64,000 nt of DNA from an uncultured Christensenellaceae bacterium (GCA_910587825.1 CAJUNJ010000002.1:108575-172574); one strand, 5' to 3'; shown: positions 18,961-28,924, counted from the stretch's first letter. Translations and numbers: made by a program. Notes: a model not told the origin generated them from the letters alone.

Positions 18961-20148
18961 TCAAAGATTATAGCTTTCCGCAAGAGCTTTAAACGCGGAA
19001 AGCGATTTTTTTATCATTTCCGTGGCTACGCAGAATGAAATTCTTACGTATCCCGCACAGCCGAAATCTTTGCCGTCGACCAATAAAAGTTCGTATTTTT
19101 TGGCTCTTCCGGCAAAGGCGGCGCCGTCGCCTTTGGGGGCTTTGACAAAAAGATAAAACGCGCCGTCGGGCTTAACGACTGTAAAGCCGTATTCCGTCAA
19201 TGCCGAACAAAGCAAGTCACGGTTGGCTTTGTATATTGAAATATCAGAAGTTTTGTCATAGACGCGTTGTATAAGTCTTTGGAAAAGGCTTGGCGCACAT
19301 ACGAAGCCGAGTGCCCTGCCCGCCCCGCAAATGCCCGCGTACACTTCCGCACTGTCAGGCATTTTCGCATTTACAGCGATATAACCTATTCTTTCGCCCG
19401 CAAGCGAAAGGCTTTTGCTGTAAGAATAGCAGACTATGCTTTCTTCATAATAATTCATTATAAACGGAACCTCCGCCCCGTCGTACACAAGTTCGCGATA
19501 GGGCTCGTCCGAAATAAGATAAATAGGGTTGCCGTATTTCAGGCTGTATTCCTTCAAAAGACGGCACAGTTTTTCGACGGCCGCTTTTGTGTAAACCACC
19601 CCGCTGGGGTTGTTGGGCGAATTTATTATAACGGCTTTTGTCTTGGAGCTTAACGCCGCTTCAAGCTTGCCGAAGTCTATTTGAAAGGTTCCGTCAAGGC
19701 TTTCCACGGCGATAAGTTTTGCGCCTGCGTGAGATGAAAAAACTTTATATTCGGGAAAATACGGCGCAAAAACGATAACCTCGTCGCCAGTGTTGACAAG
19801 CGCGTTAAGGGTTATCGTAAGCGAAGCCGCCGCACCGCAGGTCATATAAATGCAGTCCGGGTCAAGCCCTGCGTCAAACCGAGAATTTATATAATCCGAA
19901 ATAACTTTGCGCACTTCGTACGCGCCCGTCGCGGAAGTGTAGCCGTGAAGCGCTATTGGGTCTGTATGTGCGATTATGTCCGCAAGCGCGGTTTTTACTT
20001 CTTCGGGGGCGGGGACGTTGGGATTGCCGAGAGAGAAGTCAAACACGTTTTCTTCGCCTATTTCCGCCTTGCGCTTTTTGCCGTATTCGAACAGTTCCCT
20101 TATGCTCGACCTTACCTTACCAAGCTTTACGTTTTCTTGATTCAACAT
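18961..20148 (-). CDS. Pyridoxal-phosphate aminotransferase, class I/II
   Basis: 395 residues. Fold-type I aminotransferase of the aspartate/aromatic group: 'FSLGNPNVPAPEEVK', 'GAAASLTITLNAL', 'NSPNNPSGVVYTK', 'ISDEPYRELVYDG' (PLP-phenolate Asp/Tyr) and the lysine motif 'YSYSKSLSLAGERIGY'; C-terminal 'GYVRISFCVATE' holds the carboxylate-binding Arg. Substrate not determinable. Start at ATG 20148: the longer frame would begin at TTG 20184, which is the -35 box of its own promoter. No Shine-Dalgarno; the transcript is predicted to be leaderless. Confidence 0.88.
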   Translation of the reverse strand: MLNQENVKLGKVRSSIRELFEYGKKRKAEIGEENVFDFSLGNPNVPAPEEVKTALADIIAHTDPIALHGYTSATGAYEVRKVISDYINSRFDAGLDPDCIYMTCGAAASLTITLNALVNTGDEVIVFAPYFPEYKVFSSHAGAKLIAVESLDGTFQIDFGKLEAALSSKTKAVIINSPNNPSGVVYTKAAVEKLCRLLKEYSLKYGNPIYLISDEPYRELVYDGAEVPFIMNYYEESIVCYSYSKSLSLAGERIGYIAVNAKMPDSAEVYAGICGAGRALGFVCAPSLFQRLIQRVYDKTSDISIYKANRDLLCSALTEYGFTVVKPDGAFYLFVKAPKGDGAAFAGRAKKYELLLVDGKDFGCAGYVRISFCVATEMIKKSLSAFKALAESYNL

Positions 20149-20155
20149 AGTTTTT

Positions 20156-20184
20156 ATTATACGCCGAAAGGAAAATTTTGTCAA
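20156..20184 (-). promoter_or_regulatory. Consensus promoter giving a leaderless aminotransferase mRNA
   Basis: Minus strand TTGACA (20179-20184), 17-nt spacer, TATAAT (20156-20161). The predicted +1 at about 20149 is one base before the ATG at 20148. Confidence 0.85.
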
Positions 20185-20252
20185 GAATATAAAAAGACGC
20201 GGCTTTGCCGACGGACTATAAAAAAATTTACGCTTTAAGGTTACAAAAAAAA

Positions 20253-20281
20253 GAAGGGTTCGGAATCATATCCAACCCTTC
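20253..20281 (-). terminator. Rho-independent terminator downstream of the sigA-nif3 cluster
   Basis: GAAGGGTT/AACCCTTC 8-bp stem with further internal GGA/TCC pairing; on the minus strand it is followed by eight T residues. Confidence 0.85.
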
Positions 20282-20379
20282 CCCTTATCTATTTTATTGC
20301 AGCTTATCCGCCGCGAGAAATAGCTTAATCAGTAAAAATATTTATACCATAAAGTTATTTAAATGTCAATACTTTTTTA

Positions 20380-20408
20380 AAGTTTTTGTGCGAAATGCAC
20401 AAAAACTT
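20380..20408. repeat. 12-bp perfect inverted repeat at the end of the zinc-ribbon gene
   Basis: AAGTTTTTGTGC, 5-nt loop, GCACAAAAACTT. It overlaps the stop codon of the gene ending at 20407. No U-run follows, and a proper terminator lies about 100 bp further, so this may be an RNA-stabilising 3' hairpin. Confidence 0.6.
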
Positions 20409-21108
20409 ATTCTTTATACAGGAACCTGTGGCAATTTTCGCATTCGGTAACTTCGCCGCTGTTAATCTTTTCTTTGCCGACGATCGAAAGCTCCATACCG
20501 CACTTTGAACACCTGTCGTTTTTGACGGCGCAGATTATGGGGAAGATACGCTCGCTCCGCTTGACCTCGTAACGCTTCATAACTTCCGCGTCTATTCCGC
20601 CAGAAAGTTTATTAAGCTCAGAACGGACGGCTTCCATTTCGGCAAGCTTGCCCTTTTTATATTCCTGATATTTGGCGGAGTATTCCGTGTACTGCTTCTG
20701 AACAGAAATAGTGCGCTTTTTAAGGGTCTGGTATTCTTCGTCGGCTTCCTTTACAGATTTTACAAGCGCGTTTATTTCCGACTTAACGGACTTCAATTTA
20801 TCTGTAATCTGCGCGACGTTTTTCTTATAGAAAGAAATGTCCGCGCCGCCTTCGACAAGTTCGTCAAGGCTTTCGAAGTCCTTTATTGTTTCGGCAATTT
20901 CGTCGTATTTTTTTGTAAGCTTGTCAAGGGCGGAAGTAAGTTCACGCGCTTTTGCGTCCATCGCTTCAAGCTTTTCAGGCGCTTTGGTGAGAAAGCTTTT
21001 TGCCTGCGAATAGTTTTTCCATTCTTCGGAATTTGCCGCTTCGCGCTCTATCTGCAACAGTTTAGAGTCTTCTGCCTGATACTTTAAAAGTTTTTCTATC
21101 TGTGCCAT
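20407..21108 (-). CDS. Coiled-coil zinc-ribbon protein (C4-type zinc ribbon family)
   Basis: 233 residues. Residues about 1-180 are a long charged coiled-coil region. The C-terminal zinc ribbon has two CxxC pairs, 'CSKCGMEL' and 'CENCHRF'. This family is commonly encoded next to nif3 and trmK in Firmicutes; members have been linked to nucleic-acid binding, but the function here is unknown. ATG at 21108 has AAAGGAGA upstream. Last gene of the dnaG-sigA-trmK-nif3 run. Confidence 0.85.
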   Translation of the reverse strand: MAQIEKLLKYQAEDSKLLQIEREAANSEEWKNYSQAKSFLTKAPEKLEAMDAKARELTSALDKLTKKYDEIAETIKDFESLDELVEGGADISFYKKNVAQITDKLKSVKSEINALVKSVKEADEEYQTLKKRTISVQKQYTEYSAKYQEYKKGKLAEMEAVRSELNKLSGGIDAEVMKRYEVKRSERIFPIICAVKNDRCSKCGMELSIVGKEKINSGEVTECENCHRFLYKE

Positions 21109-21122
21109 AATATCTCCTTTGG

Positions 21123-21893
21123 TTATGCAAGCACACCGTCGGTAAAATACGACGACGGTATTTGCAAACAGTCTGAAATTTGTTTATAAATTTTATTGAA
21201 GCCGTAATTTTCGGCCGAATAGTGCGTCAGATGTATGACGTTTAAACCCTTGCTCAAAAGATAAGTAATTTCGTGGTGCTTCATATCCGACGACACAAAG
21301 ACGTCCGCACCGTTATTAACGGCAAAAGCCATAGTGTTGTTATCGCAACCCGCCCCGCAGAAAGAAGCGACTTTTTCTATGCGTTTGTACGGCGAACCGT
21401 AGAACAATGCGCGGTCGGTAGAAAGACTTTGCGCAACGAATTTGCAGTAGCTTTCAAAGTCTGTCGGATTTACGGGGTAAACCCTGCCGTATCCGCCGTT
21501 TGAAAGCTTGATAAGCCTTTCGCCCTCTTTTCCGCCGAGTCCTTTCATTAAATGATAATCTATTCCCTCGGGCGCGGAGTCGAAGTTCAGGTGCATAGAA
21601 ATTACGGATATTCCGTTCTTTACGCACAGCGCGATTGCGTCGTCAAAGCTTATGCGCGACACCCCGCCGTATATAGCGGGATGATGGGTGACAATTAAAT
21701 TAAACCCCTTTTCAACCGCCGCTTTAACGGCCCCGCGGGACAAATCAAGCGAAAACAAAGCGCCCGTGACGGCTGTTCCGCTTTCTATTATAATTCCGCT
21801 GTTGTCGTACATCCCGCACATTTTACACATTTCGTCCGAGAGCGCGACAGGCGCGACTTTTTCTAAAATTTTAAGTACGTCAACAGTTTTCAC
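21123..21893 (-). CDS. NIF3-like dinuclear metal-binding protein (GTP cyclohydrolase I type 2 homologue)
   Basis: 256 residues. NIF3/DUF34 family, conserved in all domains, function unsettled. Metal ligands visible: 'VTHHPAIYGG' (about 70-77), 'HLNFDSAPEGID' (about 103) and C-terminal 'LTHYSAENYGF' near 225. It lacks the PII-like insertion found in longer members. It overlaps trmK by 14 bp, the standard Firmicutes arrangement. Confidence 0.9.
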   Translation of the reverse strand: MKTVDVLKILEKVAPVALSDEMCKMCGMYDNSGIIIESGTAVTGALFSLDLSRGAVKAAVEKGFNLIVTHHPAIYGGVSRISFDDAIALCVKNGISVISMHLNFDSAPEGIDYHLMKGLGGKEGERLIKLSNGGYGRVYPVNPTDFESYCKFVAQSLSTDRALFYGSPYKRIEKVASFCGAGCDNNTMAFAVNNGADVFVSSDMKHHEITYLLSKGLNVIHLTHYSAENYGFNKIYKQISDCLQIPSSYFTDGVLA

Positions 21894-22530
21894 CGCTTAA
21901 TACTCCCTGCATATATTTGATTTCGTCTTCGATAATACAACGGCTTTCCCGCGACATTTCACGCTGTAAATAACCCTTCTTTTTATCGATTTCGGTTTGA
22001 AGGTACTGCCTGAAAACGGGATTGCCGAGACTGTCTTTGCCGTATTTCAGACAGGCTTCCGTATAGCTTTCGTTATTGCCGTGCCTTACGCCTTTTATTA
22101 GAAAATAATAATTTTTGCCGTCGGTAAAAACGTCGTCTGCCGTAAGCTTACAGCCGCGTCCGACAAGAAATTTGCGCAGAGCCGAATGATTTTTCATCGG
22201 CTGGAACACAAAGCTTTGCGGAATAAACCCGTCGGACAAAATTTTAATTATTTCGTCCCCGCCTATGCCGGCAATCATTACGCACCCGACAGAACCGTCT
22301 ATGCCTTTAAGCCCGTCGCAACAGACGGCGCGGCACCTGCCCGACGAAATGTATCCCGAAAGAAGAGTTTTTGCTTTTTCAAGACTTTTACTGCTTATAT
22401 CGGCAATAACCGCGCTTTCGCACAGATTGTTTTTAAGCATATATTCCGCGCAATAGCCGTGGTCGCATGCGACGTCTGCAAAGGTTTTGCACGGTTCGAG
22501 ATATGAACAGAGTATAGAAATTCTGTCCAT
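21880..22530 (-). CDS. trmK: tRNA (adenine-22-N1)-methyltransferase TrmK
   Basis: 216 residues. SAM-dependent methyltransferase that makes m1A22 in tRNA. Seen: the SAM-binding 'FADVACDHGYCAEYML' near the N-terminus, 'AVIADISSKSLEKAK', 'CDGLKGIDG', 'MIAGIGGDEIIKIL' and the substrate motif 'FQPMKNHSALRKFL' (usual form Q.....LR.WL). The stop overlaps nif3 and the start abuts the sigA stop codon (1-bp overlap). Confidence 0.9.
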   Translation of the reverse strand: MDRISILCSYLEPCKTFADVACDHGYCAEYMLKNNLCESAVIADISSKSLEKAKTLLSGYISSGRCRAVCCDGLKGIDGSVGCVMIAGIGGDEIIKILSDGFIPQSFVFQPMKNHSALRKFLVGRGCKLTADDVFTDGKNYYFLIKGVRHGNNESYTEACLKYGKDSLGNPVFRQYLQTEIDKKKGYLQREMSRESRCIIEDEIKYMQGVLSGENC

Positions 22531-23588
22531 CAGATGTCGAGAAAATCTTTAAGATGTTTCGAACGCGACGGGTGACGGAGCTTTCTTAATGCCTTTGCTT
22601 CAATCTGGCGGATACGTTCACGGGTGACGTTGAACTCTCTGCCGACTTCTTCAAGCGTCCGAGGTCTGTCGTCGTCAACGCCGTAACGCAGTCTTAACAC
22701 CTTTTCTTCACGCGGGGTCAGACTGTTAAGTACGGACAAAAGCGTCTCTTTAAGCATAGTCGTTGACACACTGTCCGACGGCGTTTCCGTCGTCTCGTCT
22801 TCGATAAAGTCGCCGAGATGGCTGTCTTCCTCTTCGCCGATAGGCGTTTCAAGCGACACGGGATCCTGTGCGATTTTCTGTATTTCGCGCACGCGCTCTT
22901 CGGTGATGTGCATTTCTTCGGCTATCTCGGCGGGAGTAGGTTCCCTGCCGTACTTCTGTAACAAAAGTCTGGATACGCGAGTAAGTTTGTTTATTGTTTC
23001 GACCATATGCACGGGAATACGTATAGTCCTTGCCTGATCGGCAATCGCCCTTGTAATTGCCTGTCTTATCCACCAGGTTGCGTAGGTTGAAAATTTGAAG
23101 CCTTTCTGATAGTCGAACTTTTCAACGGCTTTCATTAAGCCGAGATTTCCTTCCTGAATTAAATCGAGAAATAACATTCCGCGACCGACGTATCTCTTTG
23201 CAATGGATACGACAAGCCTTAAATTGGCTTCCGACAGTTTCTTCTTGGAATCTTCGTCGCCGTCCTGCATTTTGCGGGCAAGCTCTATTTCGTCGTCCGC
23301 AGAAAGCAAAGGCACCCTGCCTATATCCTTTAAATACATCTTTACGGGGTCGTCAAGACCTATGTCGGAAAGCGCCTGTTCGTAAAGTTCCTTGTCGCGT
23401 TCGGCTTCGTCTATTATCTGAATACCCGCTTCCGCAATGGACTTGTAGACGTAATCCATCTGGTTGGGCGTTGTTTCGTATTTTTCCATTATGTCGCATA
23501 ACGCATTGGTGGTAATACTGCCCTTGGAACCGTAGTTGTCTATTATCTGTTTTAATATATCGTTAAGCTTCTGCTCGGATAAACTCAT
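22530..23588 (-). CDS. sigA: RNA polymerase primary sigma factor RpoD/SigA
   Basis: 352 residues. Housekeeping sigma-70. Region 1.1-like N-terminus, then '[32 protein letters not shown]' (1.2), '[50 protein letters not shown]' (2.1-2.4), region 3, and '[38 protein letters not shown]' (4.2). It follows dnaG with a 1-bp stop/start overlap, the classic macromolecular synthesis operon order without rpsU. Its expected consensus matches the TTGACA/TATAAT promoters in this window. Confidence 0.98.
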   Translation of the reverse strand: MSLSEQKLNDILKQIIDNYGSKGSITTNALCDIMEKYETTPNQMDYVYKSIAEAGIQIIDEAERDKELYEQALSDIGLDDPVKMYLKDIGRVPLLSADDEIELARKMQDGDEDSKKKLSEANLRLVVSIAKRYVGRGMLFLDLIQEGNLGLMKAVEKFDYQKGFKFSTYATWWIRQAITRAIADQARTIRIPVHMVETINKLTRVSRLLLQKYGREPTPAEIAEEMHITEERVREIQKIAQDPVSLETPIGEEEDSHLGDFIEDETTETPSDSVSTTMLKETLLSVLNSLTPREEKVLRLRYGVDDDRPRTLEEVGREFNVTRERIRQIEAKALRKLRHPSRSKHLKDFLDI

Positions 23589-25375
23589 TATTTCTCTCCG
23601 CTTTTTAATTTTTCCTTTTGTTTTATAAGTCTGCTGATTTCAGCCGCAACGGCTATTTTTTCAGATACTTCGCGCTGTGAACCGGACTTGGCTTTAAGTG
23701 CGTTTATGCGTTTGTCTATACTGCTTATTTTCAGCTTGGTTATGCAGTCGTAAAAGCTTTTTTCCGCAACCTCGCCCGCAAGCGCGTTGCCGTCGCTGTA
23801 ATCGAGAATTCTGCAAAGTTCTTCGTACTCCGGCGTGTTCTCTTCGAAAAATTCAAACAGTTCGGAAGGTTGAACCTTTTCTTCCATAAGTTTTTTGGAT
23901 TTGAGATATTTTGCTATTATTTCGTGAACCTCGTTGCAAAACGGCACGCCGTCTATATCGCCGACAGCGTATCTTGCGCCGAAAAGGTATGCCGCAATTA
24001 CCGTACGAGAAGCTTTTAAATCGGCTGTCGACAAGTCCCTGCGCCTGACTTCCGCCGCAGGTTCGGCAACAGCCTGTTTGGGCAACGCGTTCAAATCGCG
24101 GCTGAGCGACTCGTAAGTGATTCCCGTCTTGTCGCGCAGGGTTTTCAAAAGGTCTTCCTGCTCTGTCGCGCTGTCCGCAGTACGGACTATTTTAATTGCC
24201 TCCGACAGATATTTGCGCCTGTCTTCTGCTTTGGAAAGGTCGAACCCGCGTTCGAGCGCGGAAAGCTTGAAGTCGATTAACGGCATAGCGTTGTCAAGGC
24301 ACTTTTGGTAACCCGCCGCGCCGCGTTGCTTAATTACGTCGTCGGGGTCAAGCCCGTCCGGAAGAGGAACGACTTTTACGTTCAGACCTTCTCCCTTTAA
24401 AATTTCAAGACCGCGCATATTGGCTTTCTGCCCCGCGCCGTCGCCGTCGTAACTTATCAGAACGGTGTCGGTATATCTCTTTATCAGCCGCGCCTGCTCC
24501 TGCGTGAGCGAAGTACCCATACTTGCCACAACGTTTTTAAAGCCCGCCTGATAAAGGGATATGGTATCCATATACCCTTCCACCATAATAACTTCTTTTA
24601 TAGTTTGGGTTTTTCTTAGCTTTTTTAAAAGGTTTATGTTGTAAAGACTTTTGCTTTTGTTGAAAATAAGCGTCTCTTTGGTATTTTTGTATTTGGCGAA
24701 ATCGGTCTTTTTAAGCACACGCCCGCCGAACGCCACAACCTCGTCCATAGCGTTGATGACGGGATAAATAAGTCTGCCGCCCTGCGCGTCGGTAAGTCTG
24801 CCGTCGACTTCGTTAACCGCTCCGCTGTCTACTATATCCTGCCTGGAATAACCTTTGGACAGCAGAAATTTAGGCAAATCGTTAAAGTTTAAGCTTGCGC
24901 CGAGTCCGAATTTACGGACGATATTGGCTGGAATATTGCGCTTTAATATGTAATTTATATGTTCGTCGGCTTTGCCGGAATTGAGATTGTCGAGATAGAA
25001 ATGGGCGCAGTCGTTCATTATTTTCAAAAGAACGTCGCGCTTCCTTTTAAGCTCTACCGTCTTTTGGTTGTCAAACCCCGTCTGCGGCATCTGCAACCCG
25101 ACGCGTTCGGCAAGAATTTTAACGGCGTCGATAAACTCTACGTTTTCCATTTCGCGGACAAGCTTTATCACGTCGCCCGATTCGCCACAGCCGAAGCAAT
25201 GATAAAACTGGTCCAGTTCGTTAATGGCGAAAGACGGAGTTTTTTCGTGATGAAAGGGACAGCAAGCCCAATACGCCGTTCCGCGCCGTTCGAGAGTGAA
25301 ATAGCCAGAAGCAACGTCTATAATATTTACTTTTTCCTTTAAAGTTATCAAAAACTCCTGTAACGCAGTTGCCAT
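23588..25375 (-). CDS. dnaG: DNA primase DnaG
   Basis: 595 residues, normal length. CHC2 zinc finger with C39, H42, C60 and C63; RNA-polymerase domain with TOPRIM motifs '[10 protein letters not shown]' and '[11 protein letters not shown]'; then a helicase-interaction C-terminal domain. Makes RNA primers for replication. The start has no evident Shine-Dalgarno; it lies 27 bp after the dgt stop. Confidence 0.97.
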   Translation of the reverse strand: MATALQEFLITLKEKVNIIDVASGYFTLERRGTAYWACCPFHHEKTPSFAINELDQFYHCFGCGESGDVIKLVREMENVEFIDAVKILAERVGLQMPQTGFDNQKTVELKRKRDVLLKIMNDCAHFYLDNLNSGKADEHINYILKRNIPANIVRKFGLGASLNFNDLPKFLLSKGYSRQDIVDSGAVNEVDGRLTDAQGGRLIYPVINAMDEVVAFGGRVLKKTDFAKYKNTKETLIFNKSKSLYNINLLKKLRKTQTIKEVIMVEGYMDTISLYQAGFKNVVASMGTSLTQEQARLIKRYTDTVLISYDGDGAGQKANMRGLEILKGEGLNVKVVPLPDGLDPDDVIKQRGAAGYQKCLDNAMPLIDFKLSALERGFDLSKAEDRRKYLSEAIKIVRTADSATEQEDLLKTLRDKTGITYESLSRDLNALPKQAVAEPAAEVRRRDLSTADLKASRTVIAAYLFGARYAVGDIDGVPFCNEVHEIIAKYLKSKKLMEEKVQPSELFEFFEENTPEYEELCRILDYSDGNALAGEVAEKSFYDCITKLKISSIDKRINALKAKSGSQREVSEKIAVAAEISRLIKQKEKLKSGEK

Positions 25376-25402
25376 AAATATTAAATGATTTAAAGCCGTA
25401 AT

Positions 25403-26428
25403 TTATTTCTCGTCTATAAAAGTCCAGCCTTTGGGTATGAAAATACTTTTGAAAATATAAAGCGCGTACCTGTCTGTCATAGACGATAAATAATCGCAGA
25501 CCACCTGCTCTTCGGGGTATTTTTCCAACAGCCCGACATATGTTTCGGGCAGACGCTTTAAGTTTTTTAAAAAATAAGAATACATTGCCGAAAGCATACG
25601 TTCGGCATTCTCTTCTTCGCCCTTTGCCGAGTCGGTAAGATACACCCTTTCAAACATAAACGAACGCAATCTTTCGCTTGCCTTTGCGACGCCGTCGTCC
25701 ATCTTTACGTCGTTTATTCCGTTTGAATTATTGTAAACGGAAGTTATAGCCGTATTTATCCGCTCCTTAGAGCTTGTACCGAGAACCGAAATTATATCTT
25801 CGGGAACGTCGGAAAGTTTTAAAATGCCGGCGCGCACGGCGTCGTCCAAATCGTGGTTTATGTAAGCTATTCTGTCGGCAAGCGACACGCACTTGCCTTC
25901 AAGCGTGGCGGGATTGCCGCTCTTTTTATGGTTTACTATACCGTCGCGCACTTCAAAGGTCAGGTTTAAACCCGCGCCGTCCTTTTCGAGGACGTCCACA
26001 ACGCGCAGCGACTGCACGTTATGTTCGAACCCGTACGGCGACAGACTGTTTAAAATGCGTTCGCCGCTGTGTCCGAAAGGCGTATGCCCCAAATCGTGGC
26101 CGAGGGCTATCGCTTCGGCAAGGTCTTCGTTCAAAGATAACGTTCTTGCGATACTGCGTGCAATCTGCGCCACGTCGAGGGTATGCGTAAGACGTGTCAC
26201 GTAATGGTCGCCTTCCGGAGAGAAGAATACCTGCGTCTTGTTTTTAAGACGGCGGAAGGCTTTGCAGTAGATAAGCCTGTCCCTGTCGCGTTGAAAATCC
26301 GTACGCATTGCGCAGGGCGTTTCGGGGCGCAGTCTGCCCTTGGTGTCCTTCGAAGCCGTTGCGTACGGCGAAAGGAAAGCCTTTTCTATGGCGTATGTTC
26401 TTTCATTTAACGAACGTATATTCTCCAT
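25403..26428 (-). CDS. dgt: Deoxyguanosinetriphosphate triphosphohydrolase (dGTPase)
   Basis: 341 residues, the shorter Gram-positive type. HD-domain enzyme that removes triphosphate from dNTPs. Seen: 'RDRDRLIYCKAFRRLKNKTQVF', metal ligands 'HTLDVAQIAR' and 'HDLGHTPFGHSGE', and 'YINHDLDDAVRAGIL'. Commonly next to dnaG in Clostridia, as here. ATG at 26428 has no Shine-Dalgarno and a TATAAT lies 4 nt upstream, but no matching -35 box was found. Confidence 0.93.
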   Translation of the reverse strand: MENIRSLNERTYAIEKAFLSPYATASKDTKGRLRPETPCAMRTDFQRDRDRLIYCKAFRRLKNKTQVFFSPEGDHYVTRLTHTLDVAQIARSIARTLSLNEDLAEAIALGHDLGHTPFGHSGERILNSLSPYGFEHNVQSLRVVDVLEKDGAGLNLTFEVRDGIVNHKKSGNPATLEGKCVSLADRIAYINHDLDDAVRAGILKLSDVPEDIISVLGTSSKERINTAITSVYNNSNGINDVKMDDGVAKASERLRSFMFERVYLTDSAKGEEENAERMLSAMYSYFLKNLKRLPETYVGLLEKYPEEQVVCDYLSSMTDRYALYIFKSIFIPKGWTFIDEK

Positions 26429-26485
26429 TACTATTATATATTACGAAAAAAGTCCCGCATTTCCTTTTAAATACAAAAATTTACT

Positions 26486-27211
26486 TTATTTGGCAAACCC
26501 GCCGCCGACGGACAGAACTTCGCCCGTGACGTAGTCCGCTTCTGCGAGATAGGCGCACGCCTGCGCGACGTCTTCGGGATAGCCTATGCGCAAAAGAGGT
26601 ATGCTTTCGATAAGCTGTTCCATCTCATCGCCAGTGAGATTGGAATTCATCGAAGTGTCTATAACGCCTGGAGACACGCAGTTTACGCGCACTTTCGAGG
26701 GAGCAAGCTCCTTGGCAAGCGCTTTTGTAAACGCGATGACCGCGCCCTTTGAAGCCGAATAGGCGACTTCGCAACTCGCCCCGACTTCTCCCCAGACCGA
26801 AGATATATTTATTATACTGCCCCCGCCGTTGCCAATCATCTTATCCGCGACGGCACGACAACAGTGGAATACCCCCTTTACGTTTACGCCGAACACCCTG
26901 TTCCATTCGTCGGAAGAAGTGTCCTGCAAGACGCGGACGAGAGATACGCCGGCATTGTTTATAAGCACGTCAAGCTTTTCGTAGATACCGAAAAATTCTT
27001 CGAACATCTGATTAACCTGATTTTCGTCGGATACGTCCGCACGGAGAAGCACGGGGCAGTAGCCCAGCATATTGAATTCTTCCTGAGTGGCAAGCGCAGT
27101 GCGCTCGTCACTGTGATAATTTATGACTACTTCATAACCGCGCTTCAAAAATTCAAGCGCGACGGCTTTTCCTATTCCCTTTGTTCCGCCCGTTATCAAT
27201 ACCGTTTTCAT
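26486..27211 (-). CDS. Short-chain dehydrogenase/reductase, FabG-like
   Basis: 241 residues. Rossmann SDR with cofactor motif 'TGGTKGIGKAVA' (about 7-18), 'NNAGVS', catalytic Ser of 'INISSVWGE' and YxxxK in 'YSASKGA'. It resembles 3-oxoacyl-ACP reductase, but no fatty-acid genes surround it. The start overlaps the aroK stop by 4 bp, so it is translated with the shikimate operon; whether it serves that pathway is unknown. Confidence 0.88.
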   Translation of the reverse strand: MKTVLITGGTKGIGKAVALEFLKRGYEVVINYHSDERTALATQEEFNMLGYCPVLLRADVSDENQVNQMFEEFFGIYEKLDVLINNAGVSLVRVLQDTSSDEWNRVFGVNVKGVFHCCRAVADKMIGNGGGSIINISSVWGEVGASCEVAYSASKGAVIAFTKALAKELAPSKVRVNCVSPGVIDTSMNSNLTGDEMEQLIESIPLLRIGYPEDVAQACAYLAEADYVTGEVLSVGGGFAK

Positions 27212-27699
27212 TTGAGTGACTCCGTAATTTTATCTGCGACAGCCTGCGGTGTAAGCCCGTCCGTTTCCACGGTTATATCCGCCGCGCTTTCGTAAACCGA
27301 CCGTCTTTCGCTTAAAAGCTTTTCAAGCCTTGCGCGCGTCTGCCCCGCCAGCAGGGGGCGGTCGGTATTGCCCTCCACACGCTTTAACAGCGTTTCAACG
27401 CCCGTTTTAAGATATACTATTTTGCCGTTGGTCTTTAAAAGGCGTACGTTTTCGCTTCTCAAAAGGCAGCCGCCACCCGTCGCTATAACAACGCCGTCAA
27501 GCCCGCAGACGTCCTTTACCGCCTGAGTTTCGGCATTTCTGAAATACTCTTCGCCGTGTTCTGCAAAAATAGAATTTATTTGACCGTAACGGGCGACGAT
27601 TAAAGCGTCTGTGTCAAGCACGGTTGCTCCCCGTTTTTCAAACACTTCCGCAACGGTCGTCTTTCCGCACCCAGGCATTCCCGCAAGAATTATATTCAT
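27208..27699 (-). CDS. aroK: Shikimate kinase
   Basis: 163 residues. Phosphorylates shikimate. Walker A 'GMPGCGKTT' (about 7-15), shikimate-binding 'DTDALI' and 'RNAETQAV', 'ATGGGCLL', and the lid 'RPLLAG'. It sits between aroQ and the SDR gene with 4-bp overlaps at both ends, showing translational coupling. Confidence 0.95.
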   Translation of the reverse strand: MNIILAGMPGCGKTTVAEVFEKRGATVLDTDALIVARYGQINSIFAEHGEEYFRNAETQAVKDVCGLDGVVIATGGGCLLRSENVRLLKTNGKIVYLKTGVETLLKRVEGNTDRPLLAGQTRARLEKLLSERRSVYESAADITVETDGLTPQAVADKITESLK

Positions 27700-28115
27700 A
27701 ATTTAAAGCTCTGCGCGGCGAGTATATAACTGTTTTTGCCGAATCCGCATATTACGCCTTTGCAGACTTCCGATAAAACAGACTTGCTTCTGAATTCTTC
27801 ACGGGCGTGGACGTTGGACATATGCACTTCTACGACGGGTACGGACACGGAAGCTATTGCGTCGCGTATGGCGTAGCTGTAATGCGTGTACGCGCCCGCG
27901 TTTAAAACTATGCCGTCAATCCCTTCTTCTTTCGAAGACTGTATGCGCGAACATATATCCCCTTCGCAGTTGCTTTGGAAAAACAGACATTCGTCGCCCT
28001 TGAAATAAGCGGCTATTTCCGAATTGATTTCGTCAAGCGATTGAACGCCGTACACGCCTTTTTCGCGTACGCCCGTCATATTCAAATTGACCCCGTTGAT
28101 AAACAGTATTTTCAT
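27696..28115 (-). CDS. aroQ: 3-dehydroquinate dehydratase, type II
   Basis: 139 residues. Dodecameric type II dehydroquinase. Seen: 'ILFINGVNLNMTGVREKGVYG' with the catalytic Arg/Tyr loop, 'QSNCEGDICSRIQ', 'LNAGAYTHYSYAIRDAI' and 'VEVHMSNVHAREEFR'. Start at ATG 28115, with AAGGAG 6 nt upstream and a 1-bp overlap with the aroE stop; the frame extends upstream within aroE but that is not family sequence. Confidence 0.95.
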   Translation of the reverse strand: MKILFINGVNLNMTGVREKGVYGVQSLDEINSEIAAYFKGDECLFFQSNCEGDICSRIQSSKEEGIDGIVLNAGAYTHYSYAIRDAIASVSVPVVEVHMSNVHAREEFRSKSVLSEVCKGVICGFGKNSYILAAQSFKL

Positions 28116-28924
28116 TATTTCTCCTTTACGGCAAGATAGCTTTCGAATAGTCGCTTTGCCTCGGCTTCGTCCGCACGGCAGCCGAAATAGAAACATTCGG
28201 CATAATACGCCTGATAGAAAAGCATTGCCTGACCGTTAATAATTTTCTTTCCGAGACTTTCGGCAATTTCCAAAAACCTGCTCTTTTTGGGTACGTAAAT
28301 CAAGTCTACCGCGACCGTACACCCTTTTAAAATTTCTTCACCGACGGGAGATTTACCCTGCGTGTTGTGCATACCTATGCCCGTCGCGTTTATAATTACG
28401 TCATACGGAACGGCGGTTAAATTTTTAAGCGGAACTATCCCGTCAAACTCCTTTGCAAGCGCGACGCAGTTTTCGTAACGGACGTCGTATAAGCTTACCT
28501 TCGCACCGCCGTCAAGAAGTTTTTTTGCCGCACTTCTGCCCGCACCGCCCGCACCGAGAACGAGAACGGTTTTGCCGTTTATCTCTACGCCGTTGCTTTT
28601 AAGCATAAGCGAAAACCCCAATCCGTCGGTATTGGTGCCCGCCATACCTTCCGTCTTTACCGTATTTACGGCGCCGAACGCAATCGCGTCGCCCGTAACC
28701 GATTTAAGGTAAGGTATTACCGTAAGTTTGTAGGGAATTGTTACGTTAAAGCCGTCAAGTCCCGCAACAGCATTTTCAAACGAACTTTCAAACTGTTCTT
28801 CGGGTATGGATATTTTTTTGTAATTTATGCAGTTGCCCATACTCTGCGCTATGAAAGAGTGCATTTCGGGACTTTCGGATTGTGATACGTCCTTGCCGAT
28901 TACCGCAAGATTTAAAGTTTTCAT
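28115..28924 (-). CDS. aroE: Shikimate dehydrogenase
   Basis: 269 residues. NADP-dependent reduction of 3-dehydroshikimate. Seen: 'QSESPEMHSF' (substrate serines), 'FNVTIPYKLTV' (catalytic Lys), 'GTNTDGLGF', and cofactor-binding 'VLGAGGAGRSAA', then 'INATGIGMHN' and 'GQAMLFYQAY'. It overlaps aroB upstream and aroQ downstream. Confidence 0.95.
   Translation of the reverse strand: MKTLNLAVIGKDVSQSESPEMHSFIAQSMGNCINYKKISIPEEQFESSFENAVAGLDGFNVTIPYKLTVIPYLKSVTGDAIAFGAVNTVKTEGMAGTNTDGLGFSLMLKSNGVEINGKTVLVLGAGGAGRSAAKKLLDGGAKVSLYDVRYENCVALAKEFDGIVPLKNLTAVPYDVIINATGIGMHNTQGKSPVGEEILKGCTVAVDLIYVPKKSRFLEIAESLGKKIINGQAMLFYQAYYAECFYFGCRADEAEAKRLFESYLAVKEK

Noticed and set aside
26428..26455. Leaderless promoter for dgt
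   Set aside because: TATAAT is 4 nt from the ATG, too close for a start before the codon, and no -35 box is at 16-18 nt.
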